Numbered from the stretch's first letter, positions 24,792-33,597 are shown. The stretch is 41,115 bases of DNA from Betaproteobacteria bacterium HGW-Betaproteobacteria-12 (GCA_002842345.1 PHCU01000016.1:1-41115), one strand, 5' to 3'. The notes: generated by a model from the letters alone, not told the origin. Numbers and translations are program-made.

Positions 24792-25094
24792 ATGGATCAG
24801 CCTTCCCTTCCCGGCATCCCCACCCTGCCGCCCTTCGCCACCGCCAACCCCCGCGAAATCCGCATCATCTGCGCCCTGGCATCCGGGGCATGCAGCCGGG
24901 AGGAACTGGACCGGATTGCCGGCGCCTCGAATGTGCCGGATGCCATCAAGGCACTGCGCCTGCGTGGCCTCGATATCCCTTGTGATCGCCTCCCGACCAC
25001 CGACAAAGACGGCGAGCCTGTTCAGCGTGGCCGCTATCGCTTCACCGATGCCGACCGCGAACGCACCGCGGCAATCTGGGGGCGGCTGCCATGA
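24792..25094 (+). CDS. Small HTH-like protein
   Basis: 100 residues, starting two bases after the alpA stop. A predicted helix-turn-helix near residues 24-58 (ICALASGACSREELDRIAG..NVPDAIKALRLRGL), and a basic C-terminus. Proteins of this design (a winged helix that senses the reading of ID/CDR loops) lie near replication genes in prophages. The end of this gene (from 25047) is one copy of a 67-bp direct repeat whose other copy is at 26294. Its ATGA stop overlap with the next frame is part of that repeat. Confidence 0.6.
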   Translation: MDQPSLPGIPTLPPFATANPREIRIICALASGACSREELDRIAGASNVPDAIKALRLRGLDIPCDRLPTTDKDGEPVQRGRYRFTDADRERTAAIWGRLP

Positions 25095-25113
25095 GCGCTC
25101 CGACCATCAAAGG
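25047..25113 (+). repeat. 67-bp direct repeat, left copy
   Basis: Covers the last codons of the HTH-like gene and the first codons of a following frame (MSAPTIKG). It matches 26294-26360 at about 57 of 67 bases, including the CTGCCATGA gene overlap. In the right copy the following frame is the tail gene start (MIVPTFKV). The segment between the copies looks like an inserted cassette. Confidence 0.8.
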
Positions 25114-25258
25114 TTGCGCGGTTAAAGCTGTTTCTGCACTGCTCGGCCGTATGGCAAAGCAACGCTATGGAAAAGCAGCGGCGACTTCCCGCGCAGGCAT
25201 TCATTCCAAACCCAAACCGGGTACCTCTACCCCTATACAACCCAAAGGAGTATCAAAC

Positions 25259-25798
25259 ATGTCCACTAATCTCTCTGTCGAAGAAATCCTGGCTCAGATT
25301 CCTGGGGCACAGCAAGCCATCGCCGAAAACACGAAAAAACGCTGGGAAGCCACTGCCAAAGAAAGAGGCGAGTTAATCAAACAGGCGATGGAGGCCGAAG
25401 CAAGGCTTCCAGAACTGGAGAAAGAACTCCGTTCCGCCCAGGCCGAAGTCAAGCGGGCCTATGAATCAATTGGAACATTGGAACGGCGGGTGTGGGCGGC
25501 GCAACAGGCCTTCTCTGATTGCCGGGGAATCTGGACTGCCCGCATGGATTCACTTGCCGAAAAATTCGGCAATAGAGAAATCAATACTGCCTTGACCAAG
25601 CTTGGCGCTTGGCGAACTCATGTCGAGTACATGGCGAAAAATGGGATTGGATCCATTGAAGCTAACCGCCAGCGTCGAGAACATGCCATCGAGGTCCAAA
25701 AGGAACTTGAGAGCCTCGTTTACGCGAATGGTCACCCGGAAGAAATAAATCAAAAAATTACCGAAGCCATGTCCTTGATCGCCATGGACGGTTTCTAA
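25259..25798 (+). CDS. Coiled-coil protein, cassette gene 1
   Basis: 179 residues from the ATG at 25259, which has AAAGGAG at the right distance; the frame is open from 25091, but that part is the repeat-derived start of a displaced gene. After a short N-terminus (SVEEILAQIPGAQQAI) residues about 25-85 form a long charged coiled coil (KEAELIKQAMEAEARLPELEKEL type). C-terminal part is helical, with no enzyme motif seen. Its stop is directly followed by the RadC-like ATG, so the two form a unit. Function unknown. Confidence 0.65.
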   Translation: MSTNLSVEEILAQIPGAQQAIAENTKKRWEATAKERGELIKQAMEAEARLPELEKELRSAQAEVKRAYESIGTLERRVWAAQQAFSDCRGIWTARMDSLAEKFGNREINTALTKLGAWRTHVEYMAKNGIGSIEANRQRREHAIEVQKELESLVYANGHPEEINQKITEAMSLIAMDGF

Positions 25799-26341
25799 AT
25801 GACTGACGATCAATCTATCGAAGCCGGACTGCTGGCCCTAACGAGGAAGCTGGAAACTGTCGGTGTCCAATTTTCCGACATGAAGGATATTGTCCGCCAC
25901 GCTGTACTGCGCCTTCATGAAGAACGTCGCGAGGTATATCTCGGCTACTGGCTGGATGAAAAACTGCGCTTGATTGATGTGTGCGAACTGGCCATCGGGT
26001 CTAGTACAGAGGTTATCTTCGATACACGTTACATCGCCCATAGGGTTGCAGCAGCCGGAGCCGCTCAGGCCGTATTTGTTCACAACCACCCATCCGGAAA
26101 CAGCCTTCCTTCACCCGAAGACCGGCAAACAGCGAAAGCCATCGATAACGCACTGATCGCGATAGGCGTTTTTCCGGCCGCTCATTTTGTCATCGGCAAT
26201 TTGAAAGCCGAAGAAATTAGGTCTGGGGAAGTAGTTGAGTTTGTCATCCGAAAGGTCGATGTAGCTATCTGCAGTTTATGCGGTACCGCCTTGAATGCTG
26301 ACCGCGAACGCACGGCGGCAACCTCGGAGCGGCTGCCATGA
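25799..26341 (+). CDS. radC: RadC-like JAB/MPN+ protein, cassette gene 2
   Basis: 180 residues. The JAMM zinc site is complete: His95, His97 and Asp108 in HNHPSGNSLPSPED (HxH-x7-SxxD). The surrounding RadC pattern is present (EVYLGYWLDEK, FDTRYIAHRVAAAGAAQAVFVHNHPSG). There is no N-terminal UPF0758 helix-hairpin part of chromosomal RadC. Mobile-element RadC proteins are common but their role is not known. The last ~16 residues (ADRERTAATSERLP) are not RadC: they come from the direct repeat and copy the end of the HTH-like protein, so the natural end is probably lost or replaced. Confidence 0.85.
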   Translation: MTDDQSIEAGLLALTRKLETVGVQFSDMKDIVRHAVLRLHEERREVYLGYWLDEKLRLIDVCELAIGSSTEVIFDTRYIAHRVAAAGAAQAVFVHNHPSGNSLPSPEDRQTAKAIDNALIAIGVFPAAHFVIGNLKAEEIRSGEVVEFVIRKVDVAICSLCGTALNADRERTAATSERLP

Positions 26342-26360
26342 TCGTTCCGACCTTCAAAGT
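26294..26360 (+). repeat. 67-bp direct repeat, right copy
   Basis: Second copy of the repeat at 25047-25113. It gives the RadC-like protein its odd C-terminus and contains the start of the tail gene at 26338. Copies differ at about ten bases, so the duplication is not recent. Confidence 0.8.
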
Positions 26361-27087
26361 GCTTGGCCTGCAGGCCCTGCATAGCAGCCTGCAAGACGTC
26401 GAGAAGCAAACCCGGTTCGGCATCGCCAAGGCCATCACCAAGACCGCCAAGGCAACTGAGCTGGCGCTGAAGGAGGAAATGCGGGCCAAGACGGATCGTC
26501 CGACGCCCCATTACATGAAATCAACCTTTGTCGCCCCGGCCACCAAGCGGCGCCTGGTGGCTCGTGTCGGCTTCAAGGATCGCCTGGCCTCGAAGAATCT
26601 CATCAGCGCCGCCGAGCGCTTCGGCCATCACTTCGAGGGCGGCGCCCGTTTGCCCAAGGGACTGGAGGGCTACCTGCGCCGCGCCGGCCTGATCGGTGCG
26701 GATGAATTCGTTGTGCCTGGTGCCGGCGTCCGCCTCGACCAGTTCGGCAACATGAGCCGCGGCCAGGTGCAACAGCTCATTTCACAGCTGCGCATCGGCC
26801 TTGACCCTTACGCCTATGCCTCGGGCAGCAAGCGCAGCCGTCGCAACGTCAAGAAGGCCGGCCGCATCTTCTGGGCCCGCGGCAATGCCCGCGATGGCCA
26901 CCTGCAACGAGGCGCCTATATCGACCTGCCGCCCCCGGTCGGTATCCGCCCCCTGCTGGTCGTCATTGACTCGCCTTCCTACAAGCGCCGCTTCGACCTG
27001 CCCCGTATCGCAGAAACCACCATCGCAAAGACCTGGGAGGAGAACCTCCGTAGCTCCCTGGTTGATGCCTTCAACTCCGCCAAGTAA
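26338..27087 (+). CDS. Phage gp10/minor tail Z-like protein
   Basis: 249 residues. It follows the pattern of the neck/tail-completion proteins of siphophages: ITKTAKATELALKEEM, then DRPTPHYMKSTFVAPATK, a V.FKDR element, GGARLPKGLEGYLRRAGL, VPGAGVRLDQFGNMSRGQVQQL, and the late RPLLVVIDSPSYKRRFDL segment. Such proteins join tail to head or finish the tail tip. The family is diverse, so the exact place in a virion is not certain. It overlaps the RadC-like stop by ATGA and is followed by a chaperone-like gene and the tape measure, the order found in siphophages. No head genes are near. Confidence 0.75.
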   Translation: MIVPTFKVLGLQALHSSLQDVEKQTRFGIAKAITKTAKATELALKEEMRAKTDRPTPHYMKSTFVAPATKRRLVARVGFKDRLASKNLISAAERFGHHFEGGARLPKGLEGYLRRAGLIGADEFVVPGAGVRLDQFGNMSRGQVQQLISQLRIGLDPYAYASGSKRSRRNVKKAGRIFWARGNARDGHLQRGAYIDLPPPVGIRPLLVVIDSPSYKRRFDLPRIAETTIAKTWEENLRSSLVDAFNSAK

Positions 27088-27099
27088 AGGACCTACACC

Positions 27100-27456
27100 A
27101 TGCCGAAAACCTTCCAAGTCAATGCCAATAACAAGACCTTCACCGTCCACGATATGACCATCGCCGAGCTACGCATCTGGTGGGATGGCATCGCCGCCCC
27201 CGGCTCGCCGTGCGACATCGCCAGCGAATACGCAGTGCCGGGGATTTCTCTGGACGACCTGGCCATGCTCTGCCATTGCGAGCTCGCCGACTTCGACGAC
27301 CTGACGGCCAGCGAGCTGGCGCCGATTGCCGAAGCAGCCAGGGAACTGAATCCGCACTTCTTCCGGCTGCGTGAATCAGTTGCCGAGGCCAGCGCCCGCG
27401 TTCTTCAGCTCTTGACCGAGACCTATACGGCTATCGCACAGGGAGAGGCCCAATGA
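27100..27456 (+). CDS. Putative tail assembly chaperone-like protein
   Basis: 118 residues, acidic and soluble. The call rests mainly on position: directly before the tape measure gene and overlapping it by ATGA. The sequence has a C-terminal helical part (LTASELAPIAEAARELNPHF) like proteins found at this place in other prophages. I see no slippery A6G-type sequence at the end that would give a G/GT-like frameshift product, so if it is a chaperone it works without one. Confidence 0.55.
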   Translation: MPKTFQVNANNKTFTVHDMTIAELRIWWDGIAAPGSPCDIASEYAVPGISLDDLAMLCHCELADFDDLTASELAPIAEAARELNPHFFRLRESVAEASARVLQLLTETYTAIAQGEAQ

Positions 27457-29690
27457 GCAACCCGAGAACAGTCGTTGAAATCGGCGGCGACAATGCGCCG
27501 CTGAAAAAGGTACTGAACGAATCGAGCGGCCTTGTCGGCAAGTTCGCCAACAACATGGCGAGCGTGCAGCAGGTTGCCGCCCAAGGCATGCAGAAGACCG
27601 GGGGCGGCTTTGCCGCGCTGGCGCTGCGTGGCCTCGGATCGGTCGCCACGCTCGCCGGCACGGCCGCCGCGGCAGCCGTCACGATGGCAAATAACGCGGC
27701 TCAGGCGGCGAACGAAATCAACAAGCTTTCTGCCAGCTCCGGCATGGGGGCGCAGGACATGGCCAAACTGTCCTATGCCTTCGATGTCGGCGGCGTTGCA
27801 ACCGAGGTTCTTGGGCAAGGGCTCAAGGGCCTGGCCATCAAGATGAACGAGGCGACCAGCGGCAACGCCGATGCCCAGGAAGCCTTCCGGGACTTGGGCG
27901 TAGAGGTCAAGGACACCAGCGGCCGGATGCGCCCGATTCAGGATGTGCTGCTAGATGTTGCCGAGCGCTTCAAGCAGATGCCAGACGGCGCCCGAAAGTC
28001 CGCCCTGGCGGTGAAGCTGATGGAAGAATCCGGACTGAAGCTGATTCCCGTACTCAACCAAGGCGCCGCCGCGATTCGCAAGTTCGGGGAGGAAGCCGAG
28101 AGCATCGGGATTGTCTTCACCCCCGAGCAACTGGCCGCGGCCAAGGAATGGGAGCAGAACCTGCAGCGCCTGAAAGCCGCCGGTACCGGGCTGGCGCACA
28201 ACGTGGGCAATGAGATTGTTCCGCACATGGCGCACCTCTCCACCATCCTGCTGGAAAACAAGGGGGCGGGCCTGGGTTGGTTCGATTCGTTCATGGCCAT
28301 GCTGACCGGCTCCAACAACCCGGCACAGCGCATTGCCGACCTGACGGAAAAGCTGGAATTGCTCAGGGCGAAACAGGCGGAACTGGCGAAGAACGGCAGC
28401 CCGGCCGATAGCGGCCTCAACGAGAAGATTGCCGAGAACGAGCGGGCGCTGGTCTATTTCACCGGCAAGGCCAAGGAAGCCGCCAACGCAGTCGAGAAGG
28501 CAGAGGCGGAAAGCGCCGGCCGCCGGGCAGACATTGAGCAGCAGCTGGCAACCAAGAAAGCCGACCTGGCCAAGTATGTGCGCTTTATCCAGACCGGCGA
28601 GCAGTCGCTGATTGAGACCAACGCCAAGGCCAGCATTGATCGCCAGATTGCTGACCAGACGCGCCTCGTTGATGCCGTCCGCAGCGCCTGGCAGCAAACC
28701 CGGAAGGATGCGGAGAAGGCGAAGACCGACGCCGCCGCGCTCAGTGGCGAAGCTTCACGGGTGCGCACCAATGCAGCGGACAAGGCGCAGCAGATGCGCG
28801 ATGGTGGCCTGACCGAAGAAGAGCGGCAGGGCGCCAATGCCTTCCGAGCTGAAGACATGCTTAGCCAGGGGCGCTTCTATGCAGCTGCAGCCGGCGCCGC
28901 CCAACTCGACGGCCGCGCCGCTCAGTTCGAGCAGTACGCCAAGCAGGCCAAGGAATTTCTTGACCGTGCCGAGAAGTTCGCCGAAGCCTCCGGCAATGCC
29001 GACCTGGTAGAGCAGACCGGCAAGCAACAGGCCGGCCTATTGGATACCCAGGCGAAGGCCAAGCAGAAGGAAGGCAGCGACCTGGACGCCCAGGCCGGCC
29101 AGCAGGCGCAGACCTTGAACGAGCTTCAGGCAAAGCTAGAAGCCCTGAAGGAAAGCGCCCGCTCCATCTCCGTGAGCCTGAAAACCGACGAACTGAAAGC
29201 CAACATTGCCGACCTCGAAGCCGAGCTGGCGAAATTGACGGCGCCGCGCCAGATCCCGGTAAGCATCGTCAAGACCGGCGGAGATACCCCCGCTCCTGCC
29301 GATACCCCGACCCGCGCCTTTGGCGGCCCACTGCCTGGCCGGGCGCCGCATGACCGGGCAGACAATCAGCTGTATTGGGGCACGCCCGGCGAGTGGGTCA
29401 TTCAGCGGCCGGCGGTTCGCCACTACGGGGCGGCTTTCATTGCGGCGCTGAATGAAATGCGGCTGCCGAAGTTCGCCAACGGCGGGCAGATTGGCGCCCC
29501 GGTCATTCGCGGACTTGATCTGCCGCGGGCAATCGCCCCCAGCACGGCCGCCTCCAAAGGTTCGAGCGGCACGCCGGTTGTGCTTGATTTCGGGAAGCTT
29601 GGCCGATATGAGACCAGCGCAAAAGAAGACGTGGCGAAAGCTGTTGTTGAGGTGTTTCGCCGTGCTGCACTGACTCATGGGGGCCGTTGA
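27453..29690 (+). CDS. Phage tail tape measure protein
   Basis: 745 residues. N-terminal domain with VEIGGDNAPLKKVLNE, a hydrophobic glycine/alanine-rich segment (about 55-85), then the conserved INKLSASSGMGAQDMAKLSYAF element of TMP family proteins. Residues about 290-610 are long charged helices with coiled-coil character. The C-terminus has the typical FGGPLPGRAPHDRADNQLY..TPGEWVIQRPAVRHYGAAFIAALN block. Such a protein is a ruler for tail length; at about 1.5 angstrom per residue this one would fit a tail near 110 nm. It is intact, with no frame break. Unusual in an element without capsid genes and placed inside the replication operon. Confidence 0.9.
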   Translation: MSNPRTVVEIGGDNAPLKKVLNESSGLVGKFANNMASVQQVAAQGMQKTGGGFAALALRGLGSVATLAGTAAAAAVTMANNAAQAANEINKLSASSGMGAQDMAKLSYAFDVGGVATEVLGQGLKGLAIKMNEATSGNADAQEAFRDLGVEVKDTSGRMRPIQDVLLDVAERFKQMPDGARKSALAVKLMEESGLKLIPVLNQGAAAIRKFGEEAESIGIVFTPEQLAAAKEWEQNLQRLKAAGTGLAHNVGNEIVPHMAHLSTILLENKGAGLGWFDSFMAMLTGSNNPAQRIADLTEKLELLRAKQAELAKNGSPADSGLNEKIAENERALVYFTGKAKEAANAVEKAEAESAGRRADIEQQLATKKADLAKYVRFIQTGEQSLIETNAKASIDRQIADQTRLVDAVRSAWQQTRKDAEKAKTDAAALSGEASRVRTNAADKAQQMRDGGLTEEERQGANAFRAEDMLSQGRFYAAAAGAAQLDGRAAQFEQYAKQAKEFLDRAEKFAEASGNADLVEQTGKQQAGLLDTQAKAKQKEGSDLDAQAGQQAQTLNELQAKLEALKESARSISVSLKTDELKANIADLEAELAKLTAPRQIPVSIVKTGGDTPAPADTPTRAFGGPLPGRAPHDRADNQLYWGTPGEWVIQRPAVRHYGAAFIAALNEMRLPKFANGGQIGAPVIRGLDLPRAIAPSTAASKGSSGTPVVLDFGKLGRYETSAKEDVAKAVVEVFRRAALTHGGR

Positions 29691-30019
29691 TGATAGCCAC
29701 ACCGAAGCTGCACAACCTGGAAGAGATCCCGGAAGGAATGACGGTCGGCGACTTCAATCCAGCATTTGCCGGCATCAGAAAGGAAATCCGGGTGGGCAAG
29801 TTCAGCGAGTGCTGCACCTGCTGCCGCAAGCCTTTCAACGCTGTCCGCAAGCCCCGCCGGGACATTCGGTTATATCCGGCTGATATCGCCGTTCCCATTG
29901 CCTGGGCTTACCCGATTTGCGGCCGGTGTGCCGTGCTGTGGCGCAACGGAGGCAGTGATCGGGAATCGGTCCTGGCGGCCGTCGAAGCCTTCCACCTGGG
30001 AGACAGGGTAGACCAATGA
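29690..30019 (+). CDS. Small Cys-rich (zinc-ribbon-like) protein
   Basis: 109 residues from the ATG at 29690, whose first base is the last base of the tape measure stop. Cysteines are grouped as CCTCC (about 40-45) and CGRC (about 76-79), with a basic stretch RKPRRD between, as in small zinc-binding proteins. I recognise no named family. It overlaps the primase start by four bases, so it probably belongs to the replication part of the operon, not to the tail. Confidence 0.6.
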   Translation: MIATPKLHNLEEIPEGMTVGDFNPAFAGIRKEIRVGKFSECCTCCRKPFNAVRKPRRDIRLYPADIAVPIAWAYPICGRCAVLWRNGGSDRESVLAAVEAFHLGDRVDQ

Positions 30020-32889
30020 GCGAATCCTTCATTCATCAGGTTGCCGGCGCCGCGCTCGGCAACTTCGATGCGGTCATGGATCATTGCGGGATGGCCGGCG
30101 GCAAGGACCAAGCCCGCGAATACCTGGCACTCAACCCGAAGCGTTCAGACGCCAAGCTGGGGAGCCTGGCCACCAATCGGGACACCGGCGCCGGGGGTGA
30201 CTTCGCCACGGGCGAGACCTGGGGCGACCTGGTTGCATTGACGGCCTGGCGCTTTGACTGCTCCCAGCTGGAAGCCGCCGAGCGCCTGGCCGACCTGCTA
30301 AGCATCCCCAAGCCGAACCGCCAGAGACGCGCCACGGGCGCCGAACGAGCCAACGGCAAGGGCAATACTCAGGCGCTGGCCCGGCGGACGCCTGCCGCCC
30401 CGGCAAACCGCAAACCCGCCCCGGCGGCTGATGACTGGCAGTGCGTTATTCCTGTGCCGGCCGATGCAGCGCCCCCGCCGGCTGTAAATCCCCGCCAAGG
30501 CCGCCCGTCCATCCGCTACGAATACCGCACCGAAGCGGGCGACCTTGGCTTCCTGATTGATCGCTACCAGGGCAAGGACGGCAAGAGCTTTGCCCAGCTG
30601 ACGCTCTGGCGAGGTCCGGACGGCCGCATCGAATGGAAATGGAAGTCACCGCCAGCGCCCCGTCAGTTGTACGGCCTTGATTTGCTGGCGGCTCGCCCGG
30701 CGGCGCCTGTGATCGTCTGCGAAGGCGAGAAGGCCGCCGAGGCTGCCCGGAAGCTGGCCCCCGAGTTCGTTTGTGTGAGCTGGCCGGGCGGATCGAACGC
30801 CGTGGATAAGGCCGGCTTTGCACCGCTCGCCGGCCGCGATGTCACGCTGTGGCCAGACCTCGACGAGCCGGGGGCGGCTTGCATGGGGAAGCTGGCGGCG
30901 ACGCTGGCAGCGCTGCCGGTGCCTCCGGTGGCGCTCTACCTGGTGAAGCCTCAGGCCTTCGGACTGAGCGGCAAGGGCGATGACGCCGCCGACCTGCTGG
31001 GATGGGATGCCGAGCGCTTTGCCGACGTCTGCACCCGCACCGAGTGGCGCACGGCAATCGAGGCCACCAAGCCGGAAAAGGAAGGCACCGCGGCTACCAA
31101 GGAAGGCAAGCCCGGCAAGGCATCGGCGCCAGCCGGCGGCCCGCGCATCTGCTACAGCCTCGATGTCGGGGGCGTGTACTTCACCGACAACGACGGCGCC
31201 GGCAAGTGGATTTGCTCATACCTGGAACCAATGGCCCGCGTGCGCAATCCGGATAACCAGGGCTGGGGCCTGCTGGTCCGCCTCTACGATCCCGACAACG
31301 TAGAGCACAAGCTGGTTATCCCGATGGCGCTGTTTCGAGGCGATGGCCTTGAGGTTGCCGGCATGTTGCTTGATGCCGGCTTGACCATGGCCACCGGCAA
31401 CCGGCAGAAGGTGATTTCCTACCTGCAGAGCACCCGGCCCGATGCCCGCGCACGCATCACCAGCCGCACCGGCTGGCATGCGACCAGCGACGGCCCGACC
31501 GTCTATGTGCTGCCAGATTGCGCCTTTGGTCATGGCGCCGATGAATGGTTGTATCAGGCCGAAGGCAGCAGCGCCCATGCCTTCAAGACGAAGGGCACCG
31601 CCGAGCAATGGCGGGACAACGTGGGGCACCTGTGCCGCGGTAATTCACGCCTGCTGTTTGCCGTCTCCGTGGCCTTCGCTTCCCCGCTGCTGCACCTGGT
31701 GGGCGGCGAATCCGGCGGCTTTCACTACCGCAGCAACTCCAGCGACGGCAAGACAACGGCGCTCCGGGTTGCTTGCTCGGTCTGTGGCGACAACGGCTAT
31801 ATGCAGCGCTGGCGGGCAACAGACAACGGACTGGAAGCCCTGGCCATGCAGCACTGTGACTCCCTGCTGGCCTTGGACGAACTGGCCCAGCTTGACCCCA
31901 AGGTGGCCGGCGAAACCGCTTACATGCTGGCCAATGGTGCCGGCAAGACCCGCGCCGCCCGCACGGGCGGGGCACGGGAGCGGGCGTTCTGGCGGGTGCT
32001 GTTCCTCTCGGCTGGCGAGATCAGCCTGGCGCAGCACATGGCCGAAGCGAACCGCACAACCCGCGCCGGGCAAGAGATTCGCCTGGTCGATATCAACGCC
32101 GACGCGGGGGCGGGCCTCGGTGCCTGGGAAGAGCTGCACGGGCACGCCAACGGTGCCGACTTTTCCCGCGCCCTGGATCAGGCTGCCAAGCGCCAGTACG
32201 GCGCCCCGCTGGCTGCCTTTCTGGACAAGCTGGCCCGTAGCCCTGCCGACCTACCGGAAGAGCTGCGCAAGGCACAGAAGCTGTTCGAGGCGCAGCACCT
32301 GTCCGACGATGCCAGCGGCCAGGCTCGCCGGGTTGCGGATCGCTTCGCCCTGGTTGCGATGGGCGGCGAGCTGGCCACCAAGTGGGGCTTGACCGGCTGG
32401 GAGCCCGGCGCCGCGCTGGCTGCTGCCGGCACCTGTTACCGGGCATGGCTGGCCGGGCGCGGTGGCGAGGGCAATCAGGAAGAAACCAACATGCTGAACC
32501 AGGTGCGTGAGTTCTTCGAGCGGCACGGGGATGGCGCCTTTGACCTGTGGCACCGGGTAGGCGACGACCGCAGCCCGCGGACGGCCGATGCCGCCGGCCT
32601 GCGCCGCTGGCTGCAGCCGGACGGCACCCCGATTGCCAAAGCCGGCCAGATTGAAGAAGGCAGCAACGGCGCGGAGTTCCAGACCGAATTCTTTGTGTTC
32701 GAGGGGCCTTGGAAGAACCGGGTTTGCAAGGGTCTGGACTACCGTGCTGTCAATGCGCTGCTCTCCAAGCTCGGCATTCTTCGCCACAACAAGGGGCGCT
32801 TCCAGTCGCGCCTGCAGATACCCGGCAAGGGGAAGATGCTGGTCTATCACATCACTCCGCAACTGTTCGAAGGGGGCGCCGATGCTTGA
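30016..32889 (+). CDS. Toprim/DUF927 primase-helicase
   Basis: 957 residues. An N-terminal region binds no clear zinc ribbon. A Toprim-like part has VIVCEGEKAAEAA (EGEK at about 236-239) and DLDEPG (about 281-286). A DUF927 domain follows (about 370-700), with Walker A SDGKTT (about 576-581) and Walker B LLALDE (about 617-622). The rest is a helical C-terminus with a final winged-helix-like segment. This is the replication protein of the element: primer synthesis and DNA unwinding. It starts inside the end of the gene before (ATGA) and its end overlaps the next gene. Similar proteins run replication in P4-like and PICI-type elements. Confidence 0.85.
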   Translation: MSESFIHQVAGAALGNFDAVMDHCGMAGGKDQAREYLALNPKRSDAKLGSLATNRDTGAGGDFATGETWGDLVALTAWRFDCSQLEAAERLADLLSIPKPNRQRRATGAERANGKGNTQALARRTPAAPANRKPAPAADDWQCVIPVPADAAPPPAVNPRQGRPSIRYEYRTEAGDLGFLIDRYQGKDGKSFAQLTLWRGPDGRIEWKWKSPPAPRQLYGLDLLAARPAAPVIVCEGEKAAEAARKLAPEFVCVSWPGGSNAVDKAGFAPLAGRDVTLWPDLDEPGAACMGKLAATLAALPVPPVALYLVKPQAFGLSGKGDDAADLLGWDAERFADVCTRTEWRTAIEATKPEKEGTAATKEGKPGKASAPAGGPRICYSLDVGGVYFTDNDGAGKWICSYLEPMARVRNPDNQGWGLLVRLYDPDNVEHKLVIPMALFRGDGLEVAGMLLDAGLTMATGNRQKVISYLQSTRPDARARITSRTGWHATSDGPTVYVLPDCAFGHGADEWLYQAEGSSAHAFKTKGTAEQWRDNVGHLCRGNSRLLFAVSVAFASPLLHLVGGESGGFHYRSNSSDGKTTALRVACSVCGDNGYMQRWRATDNGLEALAMQHCDSLLALDELAQLDPKVAGETAYMLANGAGKTRAARTGGARERAFWRVLFLSAGEISLAQHMAEANRTTRAGQEIRLVDINADAGAGLGAWEELHGHANGADFSRALDQAAKRQYGAPLAAFLDKLARSPADLPEELRKAQKLFEAQHLSDDASGQARRVADRFALVAMGGELATKWGLTGWEPGAALAAAGTCYRAWLAGRGGEGNQEETNMLNQVREFFERHGDGAFDLWHRVGDDRSPRTADAAGLRRWLQPDGTPIAKAGQIEEGSNGAEFQTEFFVFEGPWKNRVCKGLDYRAVNALLSKLGILRHNKGRFQSRLQIPGKGKMLVYHITPQLFEGGADA

Positions 32890-33595
32890 CCTGGAAAGCC
32901 TGTTTTCTGCCCTGCCGCCTCCGGCTGCTGTGTCTGCTTCCGGTGCCTCTGACGCTCAAGCCAGACACAGCGGACACAATGGAAACACCCCTGATTTTGC
33001 CCAAGTGTGTCCGCCGAATCCATTGCAGCACAAGGCGTTCAGTGCCATAGACACAGCAGACACAGCAGACACAGTGCATTTTCAAGGGGGGGAAGATGGG
33101 CAAGACCACCGGGCACCGGGTGGGGGTGCGGCAGTTTTTGATTTCGCGCTGCACCCGGCGGCTGTAATCCTTGCTCTGGCCTACTGTCGGAAGGTGAAGG
33201 CGAGCAATGACGAAAGGGTTGCAGCGCTGCTTCACCTTCAGACTATGCCACCTGGTCAGCAGATACAGCACTGGCACTCGGTCTGCATCGATGTCGGTCT
33301 GAAGCCTTGGGAAGAGTTGCTGATACCAGCCCCCGCTTCCGGCCTTGACTGCACCATGTGCAAGCACCTGACCACCAGGCAGATGGCTGGCGATAGTGGG
33401 CGCCGTGAATTCCATACGGCATGTGGTCAAGGCTTCCTGATCCTGGAGACAGGCCGGGGCACTGAACGGATATGGCTGGCCCCTCCTGACTGCAAGAGCT
33501 TTGAACGCTGGCGCCCTGGTATCCAGACGTCTGCACCCATCACCTACCGTGCCGACCTGCTGGCCAGTAGCCAGCCCGGCAAGCCGTCGGAGTAG
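32882..33595 (+). CDS. Cys-rich hypothetical protein carrying a repeat arm
   Basis: 237 residues from the ATG at 32882, which lies inside the primase end. Residues about 27-72 are encoded by one arm of a 136-bp inverted repeat and read HSGHNGNTP..., then a run of DTADTADT. The part after it (about 85-237) looks like the real domain: ALHPAAVILALAYC, then CTMC (about 157-160), an HTACGQG element, and a W-rich end. The Cys/His set could bind zinc or Fe. Proteins like this follow the primase in other satellites or prophages, but I cannot name it. The repeat may have invaded an older gene in frame. Confidence 0.6.
   Translation: MLDLESLFSALPPPAAVSASGASDAQARHSGHNGNTPDFAQVCPPNPLQHKAFSAIDTADTADTVHFQGGEDGQDHRAPGGGAAVFDFALHPAAVILALAYCRKVKASNDERVAALLHLQTMPPGQQIQHWHSVCIDVGLKPWEELLIPAPASGLDCTMCKHLTTRQMAGDSGRREFHTACGQGFLILETGRGTERIWLAPPDCKSFERWRPGIQTSAPITYRADLLASSQPGKPSE
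32960..33095 (+). repeat. Inverted repeat, left arm (~136 bp)
   Basis: Matches the reverse complement of 34285-34421 at about nine of ten bases. Inside is a 9-bp tandem repeat (ACACAGCAG-type, 33050-33074). The arms enclose ~1.19 kb with the Cys-rich domain, the direct repeats and terS. Confidence 0.85.
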
Positions 33596-33597
33596 GT

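Noticed and set aside
27400-27460. Programmed frameshift of a lambda G/GT-type tail chaperone before the tape measure
   Set aside because: No slippery heptamer is seen at the end of the gene and the next frame starts with its own ATG.
33050-33074. 9-bp tandem repeat that could look like a CRISPR or microsatellite array
   Set aside because: Fewer than three units, no spacers and no cas genes; it is a part of the inverted repeat arm.
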